Assembly (NCBI GenBank): GCA_963662155.1
Contig: OY759274.1
Span: 46,299,565-46,363,564, forward strand
DNA: 64,000 nt
Direction of reading: 5' to 3'
DNA from: Lamellibrachia columna
Taxonomy: Eukaryota; Annelida; Polychaeta; Sabellida; Siboglinidae
The notes under the pieces were generated by a model, which was given only the letters and a program-made list of their open reading frames with translations, did not search any database and was not told where the DNA came from. The translations under genes and the position numbers were made by a program. Of the stretch, positions 47,101 to 61,600 are shown one piece after another. Each line of letters starts with the position of its first letter. Within the stretch, counting starts at the first letter, position 1.

Positions 47101-49532
47101 ACTATTAATGTCAACTAGTTCGTCTATCCTCTACTCGACAACTACTATTAGTATCAACTAGTTCGTCTCGTGTCTACTCGACAACGACTATTAATGTCAA
47201 CTAGTTCGTGTAGTTTCTACTCGACAACGACTATTAATGTCAACTAGTTGATCTAGCGTCTACTCGACAACTACTATTAATGTTAACTAGTTCGTCTCGC
47301 GTCTACTCGACAACGACTATTATTGTCAAATAGTTCGTCTCGCGTCCACTCGACAACGACTATTAATATCAAATAGTTCGTCTAGCGTCTACTCGACAAC
47401 TACTATAAATTTCAACTAGTTCGTGTAGCGTCTACTCGACAACGACTATTAATGTCAACTAGTTCGTCTAGCGCCTACTCGACAACGACTATTAATGTCA
47501 ACTAGTTCTTCTATCCTCTACTCGACAACGACTATTAATGTCAACTAGTTCGTCTAGCGTCTACTCGACAACGATTATTAATGTCAACTAGTTCGTCTAC
47601 CGTCTACTCGACAACGACTATTAATATCAACTAGTTCGTCTAGCGTCTACTCGAAAACTAGTATTAATGTCAACTAGTTCGTCTCGAGTCTACTCGTCAA
47701 TGACTATTAATGTCAACTAGTTCGTCTAGCCTCTACTCGACAACGACTATTAATGTCAACTAGTTCGTCTAGCGTCTACTCGACAAAGACTATTAATGTC
47801 AACTAGTTCGTGGAGCGTCTACTCGGCAACGACTATTAATGTCAACTAGTTCGTCTATCCTCTACTCGACAACTACTATTAATGTCAACTAGTTCGTATA
47901 GTGTCTACTCGACAACGACAATTAATGTCAACTAGTTCGTCTAGCGTGTACTCGTCAACGACTATTAATGTCAACTAGTTCGTCTAGCGTGTACTCGACA
48001 ACTTCTATTAATGTCAACTAGTTCGTCTCGCGTCTACTCGACAACGACTATTAATATGAACTGTTTCGTCTCGCATCCACTCGACAACGACTATTAATGT
48101 CAACTAGTTCGTCTAGCGTCTACTCGACAACTACTATTAATGTCAATTAGTTCGTCTTGCGTCTACTCGACAACGACTGTTAATGTCAACTAGTTCGTCT
48201 CGCTGCTACTCGACAACGACTACTAATGTTAACTAGTTCGTCTAGCGTCTACTCGACAACGACTATTAATGTCAACTAGTTCGTCTATCCTCTACTCGAC
48301 AACGACTATTAATGTAAACTAGTTCGTCTAGCCTCTACTCGACAACGACTATTAATGTCAACTAGTTCGTCTAGCGTCTACTCGACAACGACTATTAATA
48401 TCAACTAGTTCGTCTAGCGTCTACTCGGCAACGACTATTAATGTCAACTAGTTCGTCTAGCGTCTACTCGTCAACGACTATTAATGTCAACTAGTTCGTC
48501 TAGCGTCTACTCGACAACGACTATTAATGTTAACTAATTCGTCTAGCGTCTACTCGTCAACGACTATTAATGTCAACTTGTTCATCTAGCGTCTACTCGA
48601 CAACGACTATTAATGTCAACTAGTTCGTGTAGTGTCTACTCGAAAACGACAATTAATTTCAACTAGTTCGTCTAGCAACTACTCGACAACGAATATTAAT
48701 GTCAACTAGTTCGTGTAGCGTCTACTCGGCAACGACTATTAATGTCAACTAGTTCGTCTATCCTCTACTCGACAACTACTATTAGTATCAACTAGTTCGT
48801 CTCGTGTCTACTCGACAACGACTATTAATGTCAACTAGTTCGTGTAGTTTCTACTCGACAACGACTATTAATGTCAACTAGTTGATCTAGCGTCTACTCG
48901 ACAACTACTATTAATGTCAACTAGTTCGTCTCGCGTCTACTCGACAACGACTATTAATGTCAACTAGTTCGTCTCGCGTCCACTCGACAAAGACTATTAA
49001 TATCAAATAGTTCGTATAGCGTCTACTCGACAACTACTATAAATGTCAACTAGTTCGTGTAGCGTCTACTCGACAACGACTATTAATGTCAACTAATTCG
49101 TCTAGCGCCTACTCGACATCGACTATTAATGTCAACTAGTTCTTCTATCGTCTACTCGACAACGACTATTAATGTCAACTAGTTCGTCTAGCGTCTACTC
49201 GACAACGACTATTAATATAAACTAGTTCGTCTAGCGTCTACTCGACAACTAGTATTAATGTCAACTAGTTCGTCTCGCGTCTACTCGTCAATGACTATTA
49301 ATGTCAACTAGTTCGTCTAGCCTCTACTCGACAACGACTATTAATGTCAACTAGTTCGTGTAGTGTCTACTCGACATCGACAATTAATGTCAACTAGTTC
49401 GTCTAGCATCTACTCGACAACGACTATTAATGTCAACTAGTTCGTCTATCCTCTACTCGACAACTAATATTAATGTCAACTAGTTCGTCTCGTGTCTACT
49501 CGACAACGACAATTAAGGTCAACTAGTTCGTA
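41105..49532 (+). repeat. Large satellite unit of 196 monomers (8,428 bp), copy 3 (unduplicated)
   Basis: Marker monomers at 42266, 43298, 44932, 45405, 47039 and 48673 lie exactly 40,115 bp after those at 2151, 3183, 4817, 5290, 6924 and 8558. Left of it, 40116-41105 matches 1-990. To the right, 49533 onward matches 17846 onward, not 9418 onward, so this locus holds one copy where the left array has two. Private differences include CTGGTATT near 41380, CGTTAACGAC near 43051, CTCAACAACTAC near 43524 and GTGTCTTCTCG near 45064. Confidence 0.9.
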
Positions 49533-50722
49533 TAGTGTCTACTCGACAACGACTATTAATGTCAACTAGTTCGTCTAGCGTCTACTCGACAACTACTATT
49601 AATGTCAACTAGTTCGTCTCGCATCTACTCGACAACGACTATTAATGTCAACTAGTTCGTCTCGCGTCCACTCGACAACGACTATTAATGTCAACTAGTT
49701 CGTCTAGCGTCTACTCGACAACTACTATAAATGTCAACTAGTTCGTGTAGCGCCTACTCGACAACGACTATTAATGTCAACTAGTTCGTCTAACTTCTAC
49801 TCGACAACGACTATTAATGTCAACTAGTTCGTCTATCGTCTACTCGACAACGACTATTAATGTCAACTAGTTCGTCTAGCGTCTACTCGACAACGATTAT
49901 TAATGTCAACTAGTTCATCTACCGTCTACTCGACAACGACTATTAATGTCATCTAGTTCGTCTAGCGTCTACTCGACAACGACTATTAATGTCAACTAGT
50001 TCGTGTATCATCTACTCGACAACGACTATTAATGTAAACTAGTTTGTCTAGCGTCTACTCGACAACGACTATTAATGTCAACTAGTACGTCTAGCGTCTA
50101 CTCGACAACGACTATTAATGTCAACTAGTTCGTTTAGCGTCTACTTGTCAACGACTATTAATGTCAACTAGTTCATCTAGCGTCTACTCGACAACGACTA
50201 TTAATGTCAACTAGTTCGTGTAGCGTCTACTCGACAACGACTATTAATGTCAAATAGTTCGTCTAGCGTCTACTCGACAAAGACTATTAATGTCAACTAG
50301 TTCGTGTAGCGTCTACTCGGCAACGACTATTAATGTCAACTAGTTCGTCTATCCTCTACTCGACAACTACTATTAATGTCAACTAGTTCGTATAGTATCT
50401 ACTCGACAACGACAATTAATGTCAACTAGTTCGTCTAGCGTGTACTCGTCAACGACTATTAATGTCAACTAGTTCGTCTAGCGTGTACTCGACAACTGCT
50501 ATTAATGTCAACTAGTTCGTCTCGCGTCTACTCGACAACGACTATTAATATCAACTGTTTTGTCTCGCATGCACTCGACAACGACTATTAATGTCAACTA
50601 GTTCGTCTAGCGTCTACTCGACAACTACTATTAATGTCAATTAGTTCGTCTAGCGTCTACTCGACAACGACTGTTAATGTCAACTAGTTCGTCTCGCGGC
50701 TACTCGACAACGACTACTAATG
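49533..50722 (+). repeat. Satellite block matching 17846-19035
   Basis: It matches at an offset of 31,687 bp with the same variant order (GTAGCGCCTAC, TCATCTACCG, GTGTATCATC, AGTTTGTC, AGTACGTC, CATGCAC). After about 50722 the match jumps to about 20930, skipping 44 monomers present in the left array. Confidence 0.8.
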
Positions 50723-50889
50723 TTAATTAGTTCGTCTAGCGTCTACTCGACAACGATTATTAATGTCAACTAGTTCGTCTAGCATCTACTCGACAACGAC
50801 TATTAATGTCAACTAGTTCGTCTATCCTCTACTCGACAATGACTATTAATGTAAACTAGTTCGTCTAGCCTCTACTCGACAACGACTAT

Positions 50890-53800
50890 TAATGTCAACA
50901 AGTTCGTCTAGCGTCTACTCGACAACGACTATTAATATCAACTAGTTCGTCTAGCGTCTACTCGGCAACGACTATTGATGTCAACTAGTTCGTCTAGCGT
51001 CTACTCGTCAACGACTATTAATGTCAACTAGTTCTTCTCGCGTCTAGTCGACAAATACTATTAATGTCAAATAGTTCGTCTAGCGTCTACTCGTCAAAGA
51101 CTATTAATTTCAACTATTTCGTCTTGTGTCTACTCGACAGCTACTATTAATGTCAATTAGTTCGTCTAGCGTCTACTCGACAACGACTGTTAATGTCAAC
51201 TAGCTCGTCTAGCGGCTACTCGACAACGACTGTTAATGTCAACTAGTTCGTCTAGAGGCTACTAGACAACGACTGTTAATGTCAACTAGTTCGTCTAGCG
51301 GCTACTCGACAACGACTGTTAATGCCAACTAGTTCGTCTAGCGTCTATTCGACAACGACTATTAATGTCAACTAGTTCGTCTAACATCTACTCGACAACG
51401 ACTATTAATGTCAACTAGTTCGTCTAGCGTCTACTCGACAACGACTATTAATATCAACTATTTCGTCTAGCGTCTACTCGACAATGACTATTAATGTCAA
51501 CTAGTTCGTCTAGAGTCTACTCGTAAACGACTATTAATGTCATCTAGTTCGTCTAACGTCTACTCGTCAACGACTATTAATGTCAACTAGTTCGTCTAGC
51601 GTCTACTCGACAACGACCATTAATGTTAACTAATTCGTCTAGCGTCTACTCGTCAACGACTATTAATGTCAACTAGTTCATCTAGCGTCTACTCGACAAC
51701 AACTATTAATGTCAACTAGTTCGTGTAGTGTCTACTCGAAAACGACAATTAATGTCAACTAGTTCGTCTACCAACTACTCGACAACTACTATTAGTATCA
51801 ACTAGTTCGTCTCGCGTCTACTCGACAACGACTATTAATGTCAACTAGTTCGTGTAGTTTCTACTCGACAACGACTATTAATGTCAACTAGTTGATCTAG
51901 CGTCTACTCGACAACTACTATTAATGTCAACTAGTTCGTCTCGCGTCTACTCGACAACGACTATTAATGTCAACTAGTTCGTCTCGCGTCCACTCGACAA
52001 CGACTATTAATATCAAATAGATCGTCTAGCGTCTACTCGACAACTACTATAAATGTCAACTAGTTCGTGTAGCGTCTACTCGACAACGACTATTAATGTC
52101 AACTAGTTCGTCTAGCGCCTACTCGACAACGACTATTAATGTCAACTAGTTCTTCTATCCTCTACTCGACAACGACTATTAATGTCAACTAGTTCGTCTA
52201 GCGTCTACTCGACAACGATTATTAATGTCAACTAGTTCGTCTACCGTCTACTCGACAACGACTATTAATATCAACTAGTTCGTCTAGCGTCTACTCGACA
52301 ACTAGTATTAATGTCAACTAGTTCGTCTCGCGTCTACTCGTCAATGACTATTAATGTCAACTAGTTCGTCTAGCCTCTACTCGACAACGACTATTATTGT
52401 CAACTAGTTCGTGTAGTGTCTACTCGACATCGACAATTAATGTCAACTAGTTCGTCTAGCATCTACTCGACAACGACTATTAATGTCAACTAGTTCGTCT
52501 ATCCTCTACTCGACAACGACTATTAATGTCAACTAGTTTGTCTAGCGTCTACTCGACAACTACTATAAATGTCAACTAGTTCGTGTAGCGTCTACTCGAC
52601 AACGACTATTAATGTCAACTAGTTCGTCTAACTTCTACTCGACAACGACTATTAATCTCAACTAGTTCGTCTATCGTCTACTCGACAACGACTATTAATG
52701 TCAATTAGTTCGTCTAGCGTCTACTCGACAACGATTATTAATGTCAACTAGTTCATCTACCGTCTACCCGACAACGACTATTAATGTCATCTAGTTCGTC
52801 TAGCGTCTACTCGACAACGACTATTAATGTCAACTAGTTCGTGTATCATGTACTCGACAACGACTATTAATGTAAACTAGTTTGTCTAGCGTCTACTCGA
52901 CAACGACTATTAATGTCAACTAGTACGTCTAGCGTCTACTCGACAACGACTATTAATGTCAACTATTTCGTCTATCCTCTACTCGACAACGACTATTAAT
53001 GTAAACTAGTTCGTCTAGCCTCTACTCGACAACTACTATTAATGTCAACTAGTTCGTCTAGCGTCTACTCGACAACGACTATTAATATCAGCTAGTTCGT
53101 CTAGCGTCTACTCGGAAACGACTATTAATGTCAACTAGTTCGTCTAGCGTCTACTCGTCAACGACTATTAATGTCAACTAGTTCTTCTCGCGTCTAGTCG
53201 ACAAATACTATTAATGTCAAATAGTTCGTCTAGCGTCTACTCGTCAACGACAATTAATTTGAACTATTTCGTCTTGTGTCTACTCGACAGCTACTATTAA
53301 TGTCAATTAATTCGTCTAGCGTCTACTCGACAACGACTGTTAATGTCAACTAGTTCGTCTAGCGGCTACTCGACAACTACTGTTAATGTCAACTAGTTCG
53401 TCTAGAGGCTACTAGACAACGACTGTTAATGTCAACTAGTTCGACTAGCGGCTACTCGACAATGACTGTTAATGCCAACTAGTTCGTCTAGCGTCTATTC
53501 GACAACGACTATTAATGTCAACTACTTCGTCTAGCGTCTACTCGACAACGACTATTAATGTCAACAAGTTCGTCTAGCGTTTACTCGACAACGACTATTA
53601 ATGTCAACTAGTTCGTCTTGCGTCTACTCGACAACGACTATTAATGTCAACTAGTTCGTCTAGCGGGTATTCGACAACGACTACTAATGTCAACTAGTTC
53701 GTCTAGCGTCTACTCGACAACGACTTTTAATGTCAACTAGTTCGTCTATCCTCTACTCGACGACTACTATTAATATCAACTAGTTCGTCTCGCATCTACT

Positions 53801-54930
53801 CGTCAACGACTATTAATGTCAACTAGTTCGTCTCGCGTCCACTCGACAACAACTATTAATGTCAAATAGTTCGTCTATCCTCTACTCGAAAACTACTATT
53901 AATGTCAACTAGTTCGTCTCGCGTCTACTCGACAACGACTATTAATGTCAACTAGCTCGTCTAGCGTCTACTCAACAACGACTATTAAAGTCAACTAGTT
54001 CGTCTAGCGTCTACTCGACAACTAGAATTAATGTCAACTAGTTCGTCTAGCGTCTACTCGACAACGACTATTAATATCAACTAGTTCGTCTAGCGTCTAC
54101 TCGACAATTACTATTAATGTCAACTAGTTCGTCTAGCATCTACTCGTCAACGACTATTAATGTCAACTAGTTCGTCTAGCGTCTACTCGACAACGACTAT
54201 TAATATTAACTAATTCGTCTAGCGTCTACTCGTCAACGACTATTAATGTCAACTAGTTCATCTAGCGTCTACTCGACAACGACTATTAATGTCAACTAGT
54301 TCGTGTAGTGTCTACTCGACAACGACTATTAATGTCAACTAGTTCGTCTAGCGTCTACTCGACAACTAGTATTAATGTCAACTAGTTCGTCTAGAGTCTA
54401 CTCGTCAATGACTATTAATGTCAACTAGTTCGTCTAGCCACTACTTGACAACGACTATTAATGTCAACTAGTTCGTCTCGCGTCTACTCGACAACGACTA
54501 TTAATGTCAACTAGCTCGTCTAGCGTCTACTCAACAACGACTATTAAAGTCAACTAGTTCGTCTAGCGTCTACTCGACAACTAGAATTAATGTCAACTAG
54601 TTCGTCTAGCGTCTACTCGACAACGACTATTAATATCAACTAGTTCGTCTAGCGTCTACTCGTCAACGACTATTTATGTCAACTAGTTTGTCTAGCGTCT
54701 ACTCGACAACGGCTATTAATGTCAACTAGTTCGTCTAGCGTCTACTCGTCAACGACTATTAATGTCAACTAGTTCATCTAGCGTCTACTCGACAAAGACT
54801 ATTAATGTCAACTAGTTCGTGTAGTGTCTACTCGACATCGACAATTAATGTCAACTAGTTCGTCTAGCATCTACTCGAAAACGACTATTAATGTCAACTA
54901 GTTCGTCTAGCGTCTACTCGACAACGACTA
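50890..54930 (+). repeat. 94-monomer tandem duplication (4,042 bp), copy 1
   Basis: Paired landmarks lie 4,042 bp apart (94 x 43): the TTCTTCTCGCGTCTAG monomer (about 51031 and 55073; 53181 and 57223), the odd TAGCGGGTATTCG monomer (53661 and 57703), and the TAYCAACTACTCGACAACTAC hybrid (51769 and 55811). The borders are approximate. Near its end (54430-54660) this copy has about three monomers not present in copy 2. Confidence 0.8.
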
Positions 54931-57900
54931 TTAATGTCAACTAGTTCGTCTAGCGTCTACTCGACAACGACTATTAATATCAACTAGTTCGTCTAGCGTC
55001 TACTCGGCAACGACTATTAATGTCAACTAGTTCGTCTAGCGTCTACTCGTCAACGACTATTAATGTCAACTAGTTCTTCTCGCGTCTAGTCGACAAATAC
55101 TATTAATGTCAAATAGTTCGTCTAGCGTCTACTCGTCAAAGACTATTAATTTCAACTATTTCGTCTTGTGTCTACTCGACAGCTACTATTAATGTCAATT
55201 AGTTCGTCTAGCGTCTACTCGACAACGACTGTTAATGTCAACTAGCTCGTCTAGCGGCTACTCGACAACGACTGTTAATGTCAACTAGTTCGTATAGAGG
55301 CTACTAGACAACGACTGTTAATGTCAACTAGTTCGTCTAGCGGCTACTCGACAACGACTGTTAATGCCAACTAGTTCGTCTAGCGTCTATTCGACAACGA
55401 CTATTAATGTCAACTAGTTCGTCTAACTTCTACTCGACAACGACTATTAATGTCAACTAGTTCGTCTAGCGTCTACTCGACAACGACTATTAATATCAAC
55501 TATTCCGTCTAGCGTCTACTCGACAATGACTATTAATGTCAACTAGTTCGTCTAGAGTCTACTCGTAAACGACTATTAATGTCATCTAGTTCGTCTAACG
55601 TCTACTCGTCAACGATTATTAATGTCAACTAGTTCGTCTAGCGTCTACTCGACAACGACCATTAATGTTAACTAATTCGTCTAGCGTCTACTCGTCAACG
55701 ACTATTAATGTCAACTAGTTCATCTAGCGTCTACTCGACAACAACTATTAATGGCAACTAGTTCGTGTAGTGTCTACTCGAAAACGACAATTAATGTCAA
55801 CTAGTTCGTCTAGCAACTACTCGACAACTACTATTAGTATCAACTAGTTCGTCTCGCGTCTACTCGACAACGACTATTAATGTCAACTAGTTCGTGTAGT
55901 TTCTACTCGACAACGACTATTAATGTCAACTAGTTGATCTAGCGTCTACTCGACAACTACTATTAATGTCAACTAGTTCGTCTCGCGTCTACTCGACAAC
56001 GACTATTAATGTCAACTAGTTCGTCTCGCGTCCACTCGACAACGACTATTAATATCAAATAGATCGTGTAGCGTCTACTCGACAACTACTATAAATGTCA
56101 ACTAGTTCGTGTAGCGTCTACTCGACAACGACTATTAATGTCAACTAGTTCGTCTAGCGCCTACTCGACAACGACTATTAATGTCAACTAGTTCTTCTAT
56201 CCTCTACTCGACAACGACTATTAATGTCAACTAGTTCGTCTAGCGTCTACTCGACAACGATTATTAATGTCAACTAGTTCGTCTACCGTCTACTCGACAA
56301 CGACTATTAATATCAACTAGTTCGTCTAGCGTCTACTCGACAACTAGTATTAATGTCAACTAGTTCGTCTCGCGTCTACTCGTCAATGACTATTAATGTC
56401 AACTAGTTCGTCTAGCCTCTACTCGACAACGACTATTATTGTCAACTAGTTCGTGTAGTGTCTACTCGACATCGACAATTAATGTCAACTAGTTCGTCTA
56501 GCATCTACTCGACAACGACTATTAATGTCAACTAGTTCGTCTATCCTCTACTCGACAACGACTATTAATGTCAACTAGTTTGTCTAGCGTCTACTCGACA
56601 ACTACTATAAATGTCAACTAGTTCGTGTAGCGTCTACTCGACAACGACTATTAATGTCAACTAGTTCGTCTAACTTCTACTCGACAACGACTATTAATGT
56701 CAACTAGTTCGTCTATCGTCTACTCGACAACGACTATTAATGTCAATTAGTTAGTCTAGCGTCTACTCGACAACGATTATTAATGTCAACTAGTTCATCT
56801 ACCGTCTACCCGACAACGACTATTAATGTCATCTAGTTCGTCTAGCGTCTACTCGACAACGACTATTAATGTCAACTAGTTCGTGTATCATGTACTCGAC
56901 AACGACTATTAATGTAAACTAGTTTGTCTAGCGTCTACTCGACAACGACTATTAATGTCAACTAGTACGTCTAGCGTCTACTCGACAACGACTATTAATG
57001 TCAACTAGTTCGTCTATCCTCTACTCGACAACGACTATTAATGTAAACTAGTTCGTCTAGCCTCTACTCGACAACTACTATTAATGTCAACTAGTTCGTC
57101 TAGCGTCTACTCGACAACGACTATTAATATCAGTTAGTTCGTCTAGCGTCTACTCGGAAACGACTATTAATGTCAACTAGTTCGTCTAGCGTCTACTCGT
57201 CAACGACTATTAATGTCAACTAGTTCTTCTCGCGTCTAGTCGACAAATACTATTAATGTCAACTAGTTCGTCTAGCGTCTACTCGTCAACGACTATTAAT
57301 TTGAACTATTTCGTCTTGTGTCTACTCGACAGCTACTATTAATGTCAATTAATTCGTCTAGCGTCTACACGACAACGACTGTTAATGTCAACTAGTTCGT
57401 CTAGCGGCTACTCGACAACTACTGTTAATGTCAACTAGTTCGTCTAGAGACTACTAGACAACGACTGTTAATGTCAACTAGTTCGACTAGCGGCTACTCG
57501 ACAATGACTGTTAATGCCAACTAGTTCGTCTAGCGTCTATTCGACAACGACTATTAATGTCAACTACTTCGTCTAGCGTCTACTCGACAACGACTATTAA
57601 TGTCAACAAGTTCGTCTAGCGTTTACTCGACAACGACTATTAATGTCAACTAGTTCGTCTTGCGTCTACTCGAAAACGACTATTAATGTCAACTAGTTCG
57701 TCTAGCGGGTATTCGACAACGACTACTAATGTCAACTAGTTCGTCTAGCGTCTACTCGACAACGACTTTTAATGTCAACTAGTTCGTCTATCCTCTACTC
57801 GACGACTACTATTAATATCAACTAGTTCGTCTCGCATCTACTCGACAACGACTATTAATGTCAACTAGTTCGTCACGCGTCCACTCGACAACAACTATTA

Positions 57901-58560
57901 ATGTCAAATAGTTCGTCTATCCTCTACTCGAAAACTACTATTAATGTCAACTAGTTCGTCTCGCGTCTACTCGACAACGACTATTAATGTCAACTAGCTC
58001 GTCTAGCGTCTACTCAACAACGACTATTAAAGTCAACTAGTTCGTCTAGCGTCTACTCGACAACTAGAATTAATGTCAACTAGTTCGTCTAGCGTCAACT
58101 CGACAAAGACTATTAATATCAACTAGTTCGTCTAGCGTCTACTCGACAATTACTATTAATGTCAACTAGTTCGTCTAGCATCTACTCGTCAACGACTATT
58201 AATGTCAACTAGTTCGTCTAGCGTCTACTCGACAACGACTATTAATATTAACTAATTCGTCTAGCGTCTACTCGTCAACGACTATTAATGTCAACTAGTT
58301 CATCTAGCGTCTACTCGACAACGACTATTAATGTCAACTAGTTCGTGTAGTGTCTACTCGACAACGACTATTAATGTCAACTAGTTCGTCTAGCGTCTAC
58401 TCGACAACTAGTATTAATGTCAACTAGTTCGTCTAGAGTCTACTCGTCAATGACTATTAATGTCAACTAGTTCGTCTAGCCTCTACTCGACAACGACTAT
58501 TAATGTCAACTAGTTCGTCTAGCGTCTACTCGACAACGACTATTAATATCAACTAGTTCG
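54931..58560 (+). repeat. 94-monomer tandem duplication, copy 2
   Basis: It follows copy 1 directly with the same landmarks 4,042 bp later. After about 58470 the spacing falls to 3,913 bp (91 monomers; TATTTATGTC at 54671 and 58584), so the end of the copy is shortened in register. Confidence 0.8.
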
Positions 58561-58691
58561 TCTAGCGTCTACTCGTCAACGACTATTTATGTCAACTAGT
58601 TTGTCTAGCGTCTACTCGACAACGGCTATTAATGTCAACTAGTTCGTCTAACGTCTACTCGTCAACGACTATTAATGTCAACTAGTTCGTC

Positions 58692-61600
58692 TAGCATCTA
58701 CTCGAAAACGATTATTAATGTCAACTAGTTCGTCTAGCGTCTACTCGACAACGACTATTAATGTCAACTAGTTCGTCTAGCGTCTATTCGACAACGACTA
58801 TTAATGTCAACTAGTTCGTCTAGCGTCTACTCGACAACGACTATTAATTTCAACTATTTCGTCTCGCATCTACTCGACAACGACTATTAATGTCAACTAG
58901 TTCGTCTCGCGTCCACTCGACAACGACTATTAATGTCAAATAGTTCGTCTATCCTCTACTCGACAACTACTATTAATGTCAACTAGTTCGTCTCACGTCT
59001 ACTCGACAACGACTATTAATGTCAACTAGCTCGTCTAGCGTCTACTCAACAACGACTATTAAAGTCAACTAGTTCGTCTAGCAACTACTCGACAATTAGT
59101 ATTAAAGTCAACTAGTTCGTCTACCGTCTACTCGACAACGACTATTAATGTCAACTAGTTCGTCTAGCGTCTACTCGACAACTACTATTAATTTCAACTA
59201 GTTCGTCTCGCGTCTACTCGACAACGACTATTAAATTCAACTAGTTCGTCTCGCGTCCACTCGACAACGACTATTAATGTCAACTAGTTCATCTAGCGTC
59301 TACTCGACAACTACTATTAATGTCAACTAGTTCGTGTAGAGTCTACTCGACAACGACTATTAATGTCAACTAGTTCGTCTAGCATCTACTCGACAACGAC
59401 TATTAATGTCAACAAGTTCGTGTAGCGTCTACTCGGCAACGACTATTAATGTCAACTAGTTCGTCTATCCTCTACTCGACAACTACTATTAATATCAACT
59501 AGTTCGTCTCGCGTCTACTCGACAACGACTATTAATGTCAACTAGTTCCTGTAGTGTCTACTCGACAACTACTATTAATGTCAACTAGTTCGTCTAGCGT
59601 CTACTCGACAACTAGTATTAATGTCAAATAATTCGTCTAGAGTCTACTCGTCAACGACTATTAATGTCAACTAGTTCGTCTAGCCTCTACTCGACAACGA
59701 CTATTAATGTCAACTAGTTCGTCTAGCGTCTACTCGACAACGACTATTAATATCAACTAGTTCGTCTAGCGTCTACTCGACAACTACTATTAATATCAAC
59801 TAGTTCGTCTCGCGTCTACTCGACAACGACTATTAATGTCAACTAGTTCGTGTAGTGTCTACTCGACAACGACTATTAATATCAAATAGATCGTTTAGCG
59901 TCTACTCGACAACTACTATAAATGTCAACTAGTTCGTGTAGCGTCTACTCGACAACGACTACTAATGTCAACTAGTTTGTCTAGCGCCTACTCGACAACG
60001 ACTATTAATGTCAACTAGTTCTTCTATCCTCTACTCGACAACGACTATTAATGTCAACTAGTTCGTCTAGCGTCTACTCGACAACGATTATTAATGTCAA
60101 CTAGTTCGTCTACCGTCTACTCGACAACGACTATTAATATCAACTAGTTCGCCTAGCGTCCACTCGACAACTAGTATTAATGTCAACTAGTTCGTCTCGC
60201 GTCTACTCGTCAATGACTATTAATGTCAACTAGTTCGTCTAGCCTCTACTCGACAACGACTATTATTGTCAACTAGTTCGTGTAGTGTCTACTCGACATC
60301 GACAATTAATGTCAACTAGTTCGTCTAGCATCTACTCGACAACGACTATTAATGTCAACTAGTTCGTCTATCCTCTACTCGACAACGACTATTAATGTCA
60401 ACTAGTTCGTCTCGCGTCTACTCGTCAATGACTATTAATGTCAACTAGTTCGTGTAGAGTCTACTCGACAACGACTATTAATGTCAACTAGTTCGTCTAG
60501 CATCTACTCGACAACGACTATTAATGTCAACTAGTTCGTGTAGCGTCTACTCGGCAACGACTATTAATGTCAACTAGTTCGTCTATCCTCTACTCGACAA
60601 CTACTATTAATGTCAACTAGTTCGTATAGTGTCTACTCGACAACGACAATTAATGTCAACTAGTTCGTCTAGCGTGTACTCGTCAACGACTATTAATGTC
60701 AACTAGTTCGTCTAGCGTGTACTCGACAACTACTATTAATGTCAACTAGTTCGTCTCGCGTCTACTCGACAACGACTATTAATATCAACTGTTTCGTCTC
60801 GCATGCACTCGACAACGACTATTAATGTCAACTAGTTCGTCTATCGTCTACTCGACAACGACTATTAATGTCAACTAGTTCGTCTAACTTCTACACGACA
60901 ACGACTATTAATGTCAACTAGTTCGTCTATCGTCTACTCGACAACGACTATTAATGTCAATTAGTTCGTCTAGCGTCTACTCGACAACTACTATTAATGT
61001 CAACTAGTTCGTGTAGAGTCTACTCGACAACGACTATTAATGTCAACTAGTTCGTCTAGCATCTACTCGACAACGACTATTAATGTCAACTAGTTCGTGT
61101 AGCGTCTACTCGGCAACGACTATTAATGTCAACTAGTTCGTCTATCCTCTACTCGACAACTACTATTAATGTCAACTAGTTCGTATAGTGTCTACTCGAC
61201 AACGACAATTAATGTCAACTAGTTCGTCTAGCGTGTACTCGTCAACGACTATTAATGTCAACTAGTTCGTCTAGCGTGTACTCGACAACTACTATTAATG
61301 TCAACTAGTTCGTCTCGCGTCTACTCGACAACGACTATTAATATCAACTGTTTCGTCTCGCATGCACTCGACAACGACTATTAATGTCAACTAGTTCGTC
61401 TAGCGTCTACTCGACAACTACTATTAATGTCAATTAGTTCGTCTAGCGTCTACTCGACAACGACTGTTAATGTCAACTATTTCGTCTCGCGGCTACTCGA
61501 CAACGACTACTAATGTTAACTAGTTCGTCTAGCGTCTACTCGACAACGACTATTAATGTCAACTAGTTCGTCTAGCGTCTACTCGACAACGACTATTAAT

